A DNA stretch of 9,069 bases from an uncultured Tissierellia bacterium (GTDB taxonomy: Bacteria > Bacillota > Clostridia > Tissierellales > Peptoniphilaceae): positions 1 through 9,069 of the forward strand of contig CABTZP010000054.1 in assembly GCA_902489375.1 (NCBI GenBank). The letters are read 5' to 3'. The position numbers were made by a program, and so were the translations under genes. Below the pieces are notes generated by a model. That model saw nothing but the letters and a program-made list of their open reading frames with translations, did no database searches and was not told the origin of the DNA. Shown in pieces: positions 1 through 8,533 of the stretch (positions within the stretch are counted from its first letter, which is position 1; every line of letters starts with the position of its first letter).

Positions 1-23
1 ATTGACAAAGCAGAATCAAGCCA

Positions 24-1281
<1,258 letters not shown>

Positions 1282-1285
<4 letters not shown>

Positions 1286-2394
1286 TTGTTCTCACCGCCT
1301 TCCTCTATTTGAAGCGGATTGGGAACGCACGAGTTCTCAATCTCAGTTTCACTTGCTTCCGGCAAACTCAACGCTGCTTCTTCCAGCAACATCCTGTCGA
1401 AGTCACTTTGATACAGCTGATCCTGCACAATGCGGTATTTTTCAAACTCGCTCAAGGCGTGCTGCTCCGCAATTTTTGCAGAAATGCTTCCCGCATTGGT
1501 CAGAATTTCCTTTCGGCTCAGCCGAAGAACTCCCTCGAACTGTTCTGCCCAATCTTCCATCGTCATAGGAACTTGTTCCTCAGCTCGCAGCTCCGCCAAA
1601 TCAAGATAGGCGTTGACGATTCTCGCCATCGCAGAAAGTTCTTCCTGTGTCAGATAATTCTTGGCAATCACCACATCGAATTTCTGAATTTTGCCGTTGG
1701 GAGCATCCTTCCAAGTGGTCAGCCCCATGTTCTCTTTGCTGCTGTCAGCACGGCGATAGATTGTCTCTGCCGCCGTTTCCCCATGGATAGCCCAATGAAG
1801 CTGATTCTGCACCCGTGCGAAAAACAGCCTTGTCGTTTCTGCCTTGGCATCGTAGTCAATGCTGGTGGCATAGATGTCGGTAATCTTCTGGTAAAAACGC
1901 CGTTCCGAAAGGCGAATCTCACGGATGCGTTCCAGCTGCTCCTCAAAATAATCTTTTGTCAGAATGGTGCCGCCGTTTTTCAGTCGCTCGTCATCCATAG
2001 CAAAGCCCTTCACGGTAAATTCTTCAATGATACGGTTTGCCCACTTTCTGAACTGCACCGCACGGGGAGAATCCACCTTATTGCCCACAGCAATGATGGC
2101 GCTCAGATTATAGTGATTGGTGTTGTAGGTTTTGCCGTCCGCAGCAGTTATTCGAAATTTTCGAATAACTGAATTCTCGTCGATCTCTCCGTCGGCAAAT
2201 ATTTTTTTCAAGTGATAATTGATGGTGTGCGTTTCCACATTATACAGAAGTCCCATCATTTTTTGGGTCAGCCATACATTTTCATCGCAATATACTGCAT
2301 TTACATCGCTTTCCCCGGTGGCGGTGATGAATGTCAGATATTCCGCAGCGGAGGAACGAACGATGCTGATTTCACGCTTATCCTTCTTCATCAT
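1282..2394 (-). CDS. RhuM-family protein within the type I R-M operon
   Basis: A 370-residue protein that I recognise as the RhuM family (named after the Salmonella SPI-3 gene); its biochemical function is not established. Residues 39-66 (VWLTQKMMGLLYNVETHTIN and onward) look like a helix-turn-helix unit, followed by the conserved DGKTYNTNHYNLSAII and RAVQFRKWA stretches (about 86-118). The C-terminal half holds the family block from FFARVQNQLHWAIHGETAAE to the SKENMGLTTW and DVVIAKNYLT motifs (about 191-249). No signal peptide or membrane segment is seen, so it is probably cytoplasmic. Two adjacent ATGs (2394 and 2391) follow GAGGTGGG at 2395-2402; the second has the better spacing, so the protein may begin one residue later. 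It overlaps the hsdM stop and the hsdS start as ATGA, so it is an integral member of the operon. A DNA-binding or accessory role in the R-M system is a guess from the context. Confidence 0.88.
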
Positions 2395-3956
2395 CCCACC
2401 TCGATCTCTGCAATAATCTTTGCGATTTCATCACGGAGCACCTGCTCACGGGCAACGATTTGCTCGATCTCGGCATTGAGCTTTACAATATCGATTTTCT
2501 CTCTGGTGTCCTCGGCTTCCACATAGGTGGAAACAGAGAGAATATAATCATTGTCCGCAATTTCCTCATAGTAGGCCAGATGAGAGAAGTGTGCTTCCTC
2601 GGTTCGATTTGCAAAGGTATCTACGATTCTTTCGATGTTCGCCTGTGTCAGCTTGTTGTTATTCGTTACCTTGATACACTCAGCAGACGCATCAATAAAC
2701 AGCGTTTTGTTGTCGGCTTTGCCTTTTTTCAGTACCATAATGCAGGTCGCAATGGAAGTTCCAAAGAACAAATTGCTTGGCAGCTGGATAATGCAGTCGA
2801 TAAAGTTGTTGTCGATCAGATATTTTCTGATTTTCTTTTCTGCACCGCCACGGTACATAATTCCGGGGAAGCAGACGATTGCTGCCGTACCGCCTGTTGC
2901 CAGCCACGAGAGGGAGTGCATGATAAAGGCAAGGTCAGCTTTGGATTTCGGGGCGAGAACGCCAGCCGGAGAAAAACGAGGATCGTTAATCAGCAAAGGA
3001 TTGTCATCGCCAGCCCACTTGATCGAGTAGGGCGGATTGGAAACGATCAACTCAAACGGTTCATCGTCCCAATGCTGCGGTGCGGTCAGGGTGTCCTCAC
3101 AGGCAATGTCAAATTTATCAAAGCCAACATCATGCAGGAACATATTGATACGGCAAAGATTGTAAGTCGTGATATTGATTTCCTGCCCGTAAAAGCCGTT
3201 TCTTACGGCATCTCTGCCCAAAACCTTTTCCGCTTTCAGAAGCAGAGAGCCAGAGCCACACGCAGGGTCGTAAACCTTGTTGATTTCAGTTTTCCCTACC
3301 GTGCCAAGTCTGGTCAAGAGTTCAGAAACATCCGCAGGGGTAAAAAACTCTCCGCCGGATTTTCCTGCCCCAGATGCGTACATGGTCATCAGATACTCAT
3401 AGGCGTCGCCAAAGGCATCAATATCATGATCCTTTACATCACCAAGGTTCATATCCGCTACACCGTGCAGAAGCTTTGCAAGGCGTTCATTCCTCTTTGC
3501 AACGGTAGAACCGAGCTTGTTGCTGTTTACATCAAAATCATCGAACAGTCCGACAAAACTGCTTTCGGAGGAAGATCCCTTTGCAGAGCTTTCAATATGG
3601 TTGAATACACGCTCCAAGGATTCGTTCAGGTTTTCATCGTTGTCGGCTCTGAAATTGACATTGCAAAACAGCTCGGACGGAAGAATAAAGAAGCCCTTTT
3701 CTTCTACCAAGCCGTCACGAGCTTCTTCTGCATCGGTATCGGGCATTTTGGCATAATCAAAATCGGTATTTCCAGCTTCCTGTTCGCCAGAATTGATGTA
3801 ATTGGTCAGGTTCTCGGAGATATAGCGATAAAACATTGTCCCGAGAACATAGTTCTTAAAATCCCAGCCGTCAACAGCACCACGAAGTTCATCAGCGATT
3901 GCCCATATCGCACGGTGCAGCTCGTCACGCTCTTGCTCTTTTTTTGTATCAACCAT
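2391..3956 (-). CDS. hsdM: Type I R-M methyltransferase subunit HsdM
   Basis: This is the S-adenosylmethionine-dependent N6-adenine methyltransferase of a type I R-M system; two copies join HsdS to methylate the target and to form the core that HsdR would bind. It is 521 residues, a usual HsdM length, and appears intact. The N-terminal HsdM domain (residues about 10-160, LHRAIWAIADELRGAVDGW) is followed by the catalytic domain. That domain has GEFFTP at 202-207, the SAM-binding DPACGSG at 230-236 and the catalytic NPPY at 307-310. A C-terminal helical tail follows (EIEQIVAREQVLRDEIAKII). The start at 3956 is chosen because an AAGGAGGG site lies 8 bases upstream (3965-3972). It is the first gene of this operon, behind a terminator and a candidate promoter. 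Its stop overlaps the rhuM start as ATGA. No hsdR occurs in the window. Confidence 0.96.
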   Translation of the reverse strand: MVDTKKEQERDELHRAIWAIADELRGAVDGWDFKNYVLGTMFYRYISENLTNYINSGEQEAGNTDFDYAKMPDTDAEEARDGLVEEKGFFILPSELFCNVNFRADNDENLNESLERVFNHIESSAKGSSSESSFVGLFDDFDVNSNKLGSTVAKRNERLAKLLHGVADMNLGDVKDHDIDAFGDAYEYLMTMYASGAGKSGGEFFTPADVSELLTRLGTVGKTEINKVYDPACGSGSLLLKAEKVLGRDAVRNGFYGQEINITTYNLCRINMFLHDVGFDKFDIACEDTLTAPQHWDDEPFELIVSNPPYSIKWAGDDNPLLINDPRFSPAGVLAPKSKADLAFIMHSLSWLATGGTAAIVCFPGIMYRGGAEKKIRKYLIDNNFIDCIIQLPSNLFFGTSIATCIMVLKKGKADNKTLFIDASAECIKVTNNNKLTQANIERIVDTFANRTEEAHFSHLAYYEEIADNDYILSVSTYVEAEDTREKIDIVKLNAEIEQIVAREQVLRDEIAKIIAEIEVG

Positions 3957-3964
3957 TAGCTTCG

Positions 3965-3972
3965 CCCTCCTT
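3965..3972 (-). promoter_or_regulatory. Strong Shine-Dalgarno site of hsdM
   Basis: AAGGAGGG on the minus strand lies 8 bases before the ATG at 3954-3956. It fixes the hsdM start and marks the beginning of the R-M operon. Confidence 0.85.
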
Positions 3973-3985
3973 TTGCCATATTTTT

Positions 3986-4014
3986 TTCATATCACGAATA
4001 AGCGAAAAAATCAA
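3986..4014 (-). promoter_or_regulatory. Candidate sigma-A type promoter for the hsd operon
   Basis: On the minus strand TTGATT (4009-4014) and TATGAA (3986-3991) are separated by exactly 17 bases. Each matches four of six positions of the TTGACA/TATAAT consensus. It sits between the terminator and the hsdM ribosome site, where a promoter is expected because upstream transcription should end there. The region is AT-rich, so a chance match is possible. No operator palindrome is visible. Confidence 0.5.
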
Positions 4015-4024
4015 ACCATAAAAG

Positions 4025-4061
4025 AAAAAGACGGCCTGGCACAATGTGCCAAACCGTCTTT
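4025..4061 (-). terminator. Rho-independent terminator after the Rrf2-family gene
   Basis: On the minus strand the two 16-base arms (4046-4061 and 4027-4042) pair along their whole length around an ATT loop, including two G-U pairs; a run of five Ts follows (4025-4029), partly from the stem base. On the plus strand the same two positions become C/A mismatches, so the element is built for minus-strand transcription. It lies about 80 bases after the stop of the Rrf2-family gene and just before the candidate hsd promoter, separating the housekeeping unit from the R-M operon. Confidence 0.9.
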
Positions 4062-4141
4062 TGAGCCTTTGATCCGCAAACGCTCTTCTTTTCAACCTTG
4101 GCTGGATGAATCTTTTCTCCATCACCCTGGCCTTTCCCGAA

Positions 4142-4555
4142 TTAAACAGCCAGATAGAGATCCACCATATCCTGCAAAGTCTCATCTTTTAGCTCTTGAT
4201 AAATGGCTTTACTCATCCGTCGAATGAGCAGGCGGGGGGGGCAATTATGGTTCCCAGCCGGACAATCGCCGGTCTGCGTACAGTCAGCGAGCCACATCGG
4301 TCCTTCCAAGGTATTTAAAAGATCAATCACCATGATTTCACTGGCCGGACGAGTCAGCTGATAGCCCCCCTTGACTCCCCGGACGCTTTCTAGAAAATGA
4401 TCTTTTTTCAGAACCCTCACCAGCTGCTCCAGATAATCGACGGATAGCTGAAGCGCATCTGCCACTTCCGTGACAGGAATGGGTGAAGTTCCGCTGTTTG
4501 CGGCAATATATGTCATGGCCCGCAGGCCATATCTGCTTCTTGTCGTTAATTTCAT
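4142..4555 (-). CDS. Rrf2/IscR-like transcriptional regulator with three cluster-type cysteines
   Basis: A 137-residue Rrf2-family regulator. The start MKLTTRSRYGLRAM is the classic family N-terminus, with GGATAGG just upstream; a TTG start 12 codons earlier gives residues unlike the family and is rejected. The winged helix spans about residues 1-75, with the recognition-helix region SVDYLEQLVRVLKK (39-52) and the wing VRGVKGGYQLTRP (58-70). Cysteines at 92, 98 and 105 (C-X5-C-X6-C) resemble the Fe-S ligands of IscR, with H103 close by. It is therefore more likely a cluster-sensing IscR-type than a CymR-type regulator, which lacks these cysteines. Rrf2 regulators often sit beside rarA and a cysteine desulfurase in Bacillota; here no desulfurase follows, and a terminator then an R-M operon take that place. 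Its targets cannot be told from the window. A C8 run lies inside the gene. Confidence 0.9.
   Translation of the reverse strand: MKLTTRSRYGLRAMTYIAANSGTSPIPVTEVADALQLSVDYLEQLVRVLKKDHFLESVRGVKGGYQLTRPASEIMVIDLLNTLEGPMWLADCTQTGDCPAGNHNCPPRLLIRRMSKAIYQELKDETLQDMVDLYLAV
4234..4241 (-). repeat. Eight-base homopolymer (C8 on the coding strand) in the Rrf2-family gene
   Basis: The plus strand shows eight consecutive Gs. On the coding strand the run spans TGC CCC CCC CGC, encoding C105-P-P-R directly after the last cluster-type cysteine. A one-base slip would change the last 30 or so residues while leaving the DNA-binding domain and all three cysteines intact. It is also a likely place for sequencing error. 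Confidence 0.95.
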
Positions 4556-4650
4556 TTTTCCTATCCTAAAAAGCGAAAAGCTCGTACGCAATGATCTTCA
4601 ACTCAACCGCAAAGGCATGCCATTGGAACAAATGTAATGGATAATTATTC

Positions 4651-7071
4651 CTATTTTACGACGATGTTGAGGATTTTGCCAGGAACAAAAATTACTTTAA
4701 CCAGCTTTTTATTTTCAATATGTCTCCTCACGCCTGCTTCTTGCTTTGCGGCGGCAATAGCCGTTTTTTCATCCGCATCGGGCGGGATAAAAACCTTTCC
4801 TCTCATTTTCCCATTAATCTGAACCGGCACGGTGATCAAATCTCCAACCAGCTTATTTTCATCGTATTTTGGCCATTTCGCTTCTGTTGCAATATGACCC
4901 TCAAAGCCTGCGCGCTCCCAAAGTTCTTCAGTGATATGAGGTGCTACCGGATTAAAAAGGGTCAGGAAAATCTTCCACTCTTTTGGGGTCAGTTTTTCCT
5001 GTTTTCTCACCTCATTCGAGTAGGTCATCAGTTGGGCAATCGCCGTATTAAATTTCAGATTTTCATAATCCTCTGAGACTTTTTTAATCGTCTGATGGGT
5101 CAATCTTTCCATCTCTTCCGAAGGCTCTTCGTCGTCGGTGACCAGTTCCTGCATCGCCCAGACTCTTTCAAGAAACTTCCGGCAGCCCTGGACGCCCTTT
5201 TCGGTCCAGTAGGCATTTTGGGCAAAATCACCGATAAACATCTCATAGGTCCTCAGCGTATCTGCCCCGAACTCTCTGACAATATCATCCGGATTGACGA
5301 CATTGCCCCTGGACTTTGACATCTTTTCTCCGTTTTCCCCTAAGATCAAGCCATGAGAAGTTCTTTTTATATAAGGCTCAGGCGTGGAGACCACCCCAAT
5401 ATCATAAAGGAACTTATGCCAAAAACGAGAGTAGAGTAGATGCAGGGTCGTATGTTCCATACCCCCATTGTACCAGTCGACCGGTCCCCAGTATTTCTCC
5501 GCATCCGACGAAAACGGCTGCTGATCATTGTGTGGATCCATGTAACGAAGGTAATACCAGGAGGAACCTGCCCATTGGGGCATGGTATCGGTTTCTCTTT
5601 CGGCCGGACCCCCGCAGACAGGACAGGTCGTATGGACAAATTCGGGGATCGCCGCCAGGGGCGATTCTCCGCTGTCCGTCGGCTCATAAGAATCGGTGGG
5701 CGGAAGAAGGAGGGGAAGCTGATCCTCGGGAAGAGGCACCCATCCATCTTTCGGGCAATAAACCATCGGAATGGGCTCTCCCCAATAACGCTGGCGGGAA
5801 AAAACCCAATCACGAAGCTTATAGTTAATTTGATGATCTCCCAGTCCTTTTTCTTCCAGCCATTGGATCATGGTCTTAATGGCTTCTTTAACGGGTAAGC
5901 CATTCAAAAATTCTGAATTGATCAAAGTGCCTGTTTCAATATCGGTGAACGCTTCTTCCTCTACTGAATTTTGACTTCCGCTCACGACTTGAATGATCGG
6001 GAGATGAAATTTTTTGGCAAATTCCCAATCTCGGGTATCATGGCCCGGAACCGCCATGATCGCCCCGGTGCCATAGGTCGTAAGAACATAATCCGAAATC
6101 CAGATGGGAATTTCTTTTCCATTTGCCGGGTTAATCCCGCAAATCCCCTCGATTTGAACTCCGGTTTTTTCCTTGTTCAGTTCTCCCCTTTCAAAGTCTG
6201 ATTTCATCATCGCTTCCTGGCGATAGGCCTCGACCTGATCCCAATTTTCGATTTTGTCCTTGAGCTGGTCTAAAAGCTCATGTTCAGGAGCCAGGACCAT
6301 GTAGGTCGCCCCAAAAAGAGTATCGGGGCGGGTCGTAAAGACGGTGATGATTTTATCGGTTCCTTTAACCGCAAAGTTGACATTTGCGCCATGAGATCGG
6401 CCAATCCAGTTGATCTGCTGCTGCTTGATTTTGGGAAGATAATCCACTTGGTCAAGATCATCAATCAGACGGTCGGCATAAGCGGTGATGCGCAGCATCC
6501 ATTGATTTTTAACCTTGTGAATGACGGGATTTCCGCACCGAACGCAGTTCCCCTGAACAACTTCTTCATTGGCCCGACCCGTTTTACAGGAAGGGCACCA
6601 GTTAATGGGCATTTCTTTTTTATAAGCCAGACCCTTTTTGTACAACTGAAGGAAGATCCACTGGGTCCAGTGATAGTATTCGGGATCTGAAGTTGTTACC
6701 TCCCGATCCCAGTCAAAGGAAAAGCCAATGGAATGAAGCTGATTTTTAAAATTTTCGATATTATCGTGGGTGACTTTAGCGGGATGAATATGGGTTTTGA
6801 TGGCGAAATTTTCGGTGGGTAGGCCAAAGGAATCAAAGCCCATGGGAAAAAGAACGTTATATCCCTGCATCCTTCTCTTGCGGGAAATAATGTCCAAAGC
6901 CGTGTAGGGACGGGGATGGCCAACGTGCAGCCCTTGGGCGGAAGGATACGGGAACTCGACCAGGGCATAAAATTTTGGCTTTTTGGAGCCCGTTACCGCA
7001 TGAAAGCAATCTTTCTCTTTCCAAAAATCCTGCCATTTTTTTTCAATCGCATTCGGATTATATTTTTTCAT
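4651..7071 (-). CDS. leuS: Leucyl-tRNA synthetase
   Basis: This class I synthetase charges tRNA-Leu with leucine in the cytoplasm and edits mischarged products. It is 806 residues and complete. The HIGH-type motif is HVGH at 49-52. A zinc-binding region has CPSC at 159-162 and CVRC at 176-179. The editing domain includes TTRPDTLFGATYMVLAPEHE and GTGAIMAVPGHDTRDWEFA, with the conserved aspartates present. KMSKS is at 583-587, followed by the anticodon-binding helices and the C-terminal domain (VPVQINGKMRGKVFIP). The start at 7071 (MKKYNPNAIEKKWQ) follows GGGAGG at 7076-7081; a longer in-frame extension to 7194 runs into asnS and lacks family similarity. The catalytic block reads FPMGFDSFGLPTENFAIK, where common bacterial enzymes have a W-D-A-F-G-L-P-A-E pattern, so this may be a less usual LeuS lineage. 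It starts 79 bases after asnS and no T-box leader fits. Confidence 0.97.
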   Translation of the reverse strand: MKKYNPNAIEKKWQDFWKEKDCFHAVTGSKKPKFYALVEFPYPSAQGLHVGHPRPYTALDIISRKRRMQGYNVLFPMGFDSFGLPTENFAIKTHIHPAKVTHDNIENFKNQLHSIGFSFDWDREVTTSDPEYYHWTQWIFLQLYKKGLAYKKEMPINWCPSCKTGRANEEVVQGNCVRCGNPVIHKVKNQWMLRITAYADRLIDDLDQVDYLPKIKQQQINWIGRSHGANVNFAVKGTDKIITVFTTRPDTLFGATYMVLAPEHELLDQLKDKIENWDQVEAYRQEAMMKSDFERGELNKEKTGVQIEGICGINPANGKEIPIWISDYVLTTYGTGAIMAVPGHDTRDWEFAKKFHLPIIQVVSGSQNSVEEEAFTDIETGTLINSEFLNGLPVKEAIKTMIQWLEEKGLGDHQINYKLRDWVFSRQRYWGEPIPMVYCPKDGWVPLPEDQLPLLLPPTDSYEPTDSGESPLAAIPEFVHTTCPVCGGPAERETDTMPQWAGSSWYYLRYMDPHNDQQPFSSDAEKYWGPVDWYNGGMEHTTLHLLYSRFWHKFLYDIGVVSTPEPYIKRTSHGLILGENGEKMSKSRGNVVNPDDIVREFGADTLRTYEMFIGDFAQNAYWTEKGVQGCRKFLERVWAMQELVTDDEEPSEEMERLTHQTIKKVSEDYENLKFNTAIAQLMTYSNEVRKQEKLTPKEWKIFLTLFNPVAPHITEELWERAGFEGHIATEAKWPKYDENKLVGDLITVPVQINGKMRGKVFIPPDADEKTAIAAAKQEAGVRRHIENKKLVKVIFVPGKILNIVVK

Positions 7072-7150
7072 AGAGCCTCCCTGTTCCCGGCACAAAATCA
7101 ATTGCCCGGAAAAATAGTTCAAATTCCGATTTGATCGGCTTTGTTCATCC

Positions 7151-8533
7151 TTACTGATGCATCGAGTTGACCGTTCTGGGATAAGGAAGGACATCTCGGA
7201 TATTGGTCATGCCAGTAATATACATGACGCATCGTTCAAATCCCAGGCCATAACCGCCGTGTTTGCAGCCTCCAAAGCGGTCGAGATCGATATACCACTG
7301 ATAATCAGTCTTGTTCATTCCCTTTTCGTCCATCATCTTTTTCAGGGCTTCGGGCCGATGTTCACGCTGAGAACCGCCAATCAGTTCTCCGATTCCGGGG
7401 ACCAGCATATCGCAGCAGGCAACGGTTTTTTCATCGGGATTTAAGGTCATATAAAAGGCTTTGATTTCTTTAGGATAATCGGTTACAAAAAGAGGTCCTT
7501 TTACGATCTTTTCGGTTAAATACCGTTCATGCTCGGACTGGAGATCCGTTCCCCAGCTCACCGGATAGGTGAAATTTTCTTTAGACTTTTTTAAAAGCTC
7601 AACGGCTTCGGTATAGGTCATCCGGGCAAACTTGCTCTTTTCAACGTGTTCCAGACGCTCAAGGAGGCCCTGATCAATAAAGCGGTTGAAAAAGGCCATC
7701 TCTTCCGGTATGGTTTCCAGGCAGTGATGGATCACATGTTTGATCATGGCTTCCGCATTGTCCATGACATCGGAAAGCTCCGCAAAGGCCATCTCTGGCT
7801 CAATCATCCAGAATTCGGCCGCATGACGGGTCGTATTGGAATTTTCCGCCCGAAAGGTGGGCCCAAAGGTATAGACATTCCTGTGACTCATGGCAAAGGC
7901 TTCCACCTCAAGCTGGCCGGAGACGGTAAGGTTCGCCTTGCTGCCAAAAAAATCCTGGCTATAGTCAACGGAGCCCTTCTCGTCTTTGGGGACCTCCTTA
8001 AGGTCCAGGGTGGTTACCTGAAACATTTCCCCAGCTCCTTCGGCATCGGAGGCGGTAATAATCGGCGTATGCACGTAAACAAAGCCATGATCATGAAAAA
8101 ACTCGTGGATGGCATAGGCGATTTCGCTCCGGGCCCGGAAAACGGCATTAAAGGTATTGGTGCGGGAGCGCAGGTGGGGATAAGTCCTTAAGAATTCATA
8201 GGTCTCCCGCTTATTTTGCAAAGGATAATCCTCAGCGCAGGCGCAAAGGACCTCAACCTTCCTTGCCTGAAGCTCAAAAGGCTGCTTAGCCTCTGGCGTA
8301 AGAACTAATTTTCCTTCAATATCAACGGAGGAGCCATTGGGAAGTCGGGACAGTTGATCATATGCGGAGTCATCTTTATCAATGACCACCTGCAGGGTCT
8401 TAAAAAAGGATCCGTCATTGACAATTAAAAAACCAACGTTTTTTGAAAAACGCGACTGGCGGACCCAGCCTTGAATGCGTAGGATTTGGTCCCCATATTT
8501 TTTGGGATCCTTGTATAATTCTTTAATGAGCAT
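7151..8533 (-). CDS. asnS: Asparaginyl-tRNA synthetase
   Basis: This class IIb synthetase charges tRNA-Asn with asparagine in the cytoplasm. At 460 residues it is close to the E. coli length and appears intact. An N-terminal OB-fold anticodon-binding domain covers about residues 16-100 (LRIQGWVRQSRFSKNVGFLI). The catalytic domain follows, with HTPIITASDAEGAGEMFQVT (155-174), motif 2 around FGPTFRAENSNTTRHAAEFW (223-242) and the motif 3 core GLGFER at 429-434. The HAAEFWMIEPEMAF sequence favours AsnRS over the related AspRS and LysRS. The start at 8533 follows AAGGAGG (8539-8545) with 5-base spacing; an upstream in-frame extension lies within rarA and is not family-like. The gene starts inside the end of rarA (11-base overlap), suggesting coupled translation. 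No T-box leader is possible in this arrangement. Confidence 0.96.
   Translation of the reverse strand: MLIKELYKDPKKYGDQILRIQGWVRQSRFSKNVGFLIVNDGSFFKTLQVVIDKDDSAYDQLSRLPNGSSVDIEGKLVLTPEAKQPFELQARKVEVLCACAEDYPLQNKRETYEFLRTYPHLRSRTNTFNAVFRARSEIAYAIHEFFHDHGFVYVHTPIITASDAEGAGEMFQVTTLDLKEVPKDEKGSVDYSQDFFGSKANLTVSGQLEVEAFAMSHRNVYTFGPTFRAENSNTTRHAAEFWMIEPEMAFAELSDVMDNAEAMIKHVIHHCLETIPEEMAFFNRFIDQGLLERLEHVEKSKFARMTYTEAVELLKKSKENFTYPVSWGTDLQSEHERYLTEKIVKGPLFVTDYPKEIKAFYMTLNPDEKTVACCDMLVPGIGELIGGSQREHRPEALKKMMDEKGMNKTDYQWYIDLDRFGGCKHGGYGLGFERCVMYITGMTNIRDVLPYPRTVNSMHQ

Noticed and set aside
2460..3959. Long open frame (499 codons) on the plus strand opposite hsdM
   Set aside because: It is the antisense shadow of a well-supported methyltransferase, shows no recognisable domain and has no ribosome site.
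3949..4185. Minus-strand 78-codon frame across the terminator and into hsdM
   Set aside because: It begins inside the Rrf2 gene, runs through the terminator hairpin, has no ribosome site and no family resemblance.
4556..4591. TTG start giving a 149-residue Rrf2 regulator
   Set aside because: The standard family N-terminus MKLTTRSRYG begins at 4555 with its own ribosome site.
4556..4650. Promoter or cluster-regulator operator before the Rrf2 gene
   Set aside because: I found only an 8-bp palindrome (GGCATGCC, 4614-4621) and no convincing -35/-10 pair or IscR-like operator.
7126..7138. Short hairpin CCGAT-TTG-ATCGG after asnS as a terminator
   Set aside because: Only five base pairs and no immediate T tract; too weak to call.
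7072..7194. Longer LeuS with 41 extra N-terminal residues
   Set aside because: The extension overlaps the asnS end and is not family-like; the internal ATG at 7071 has its own GGGAGG site.
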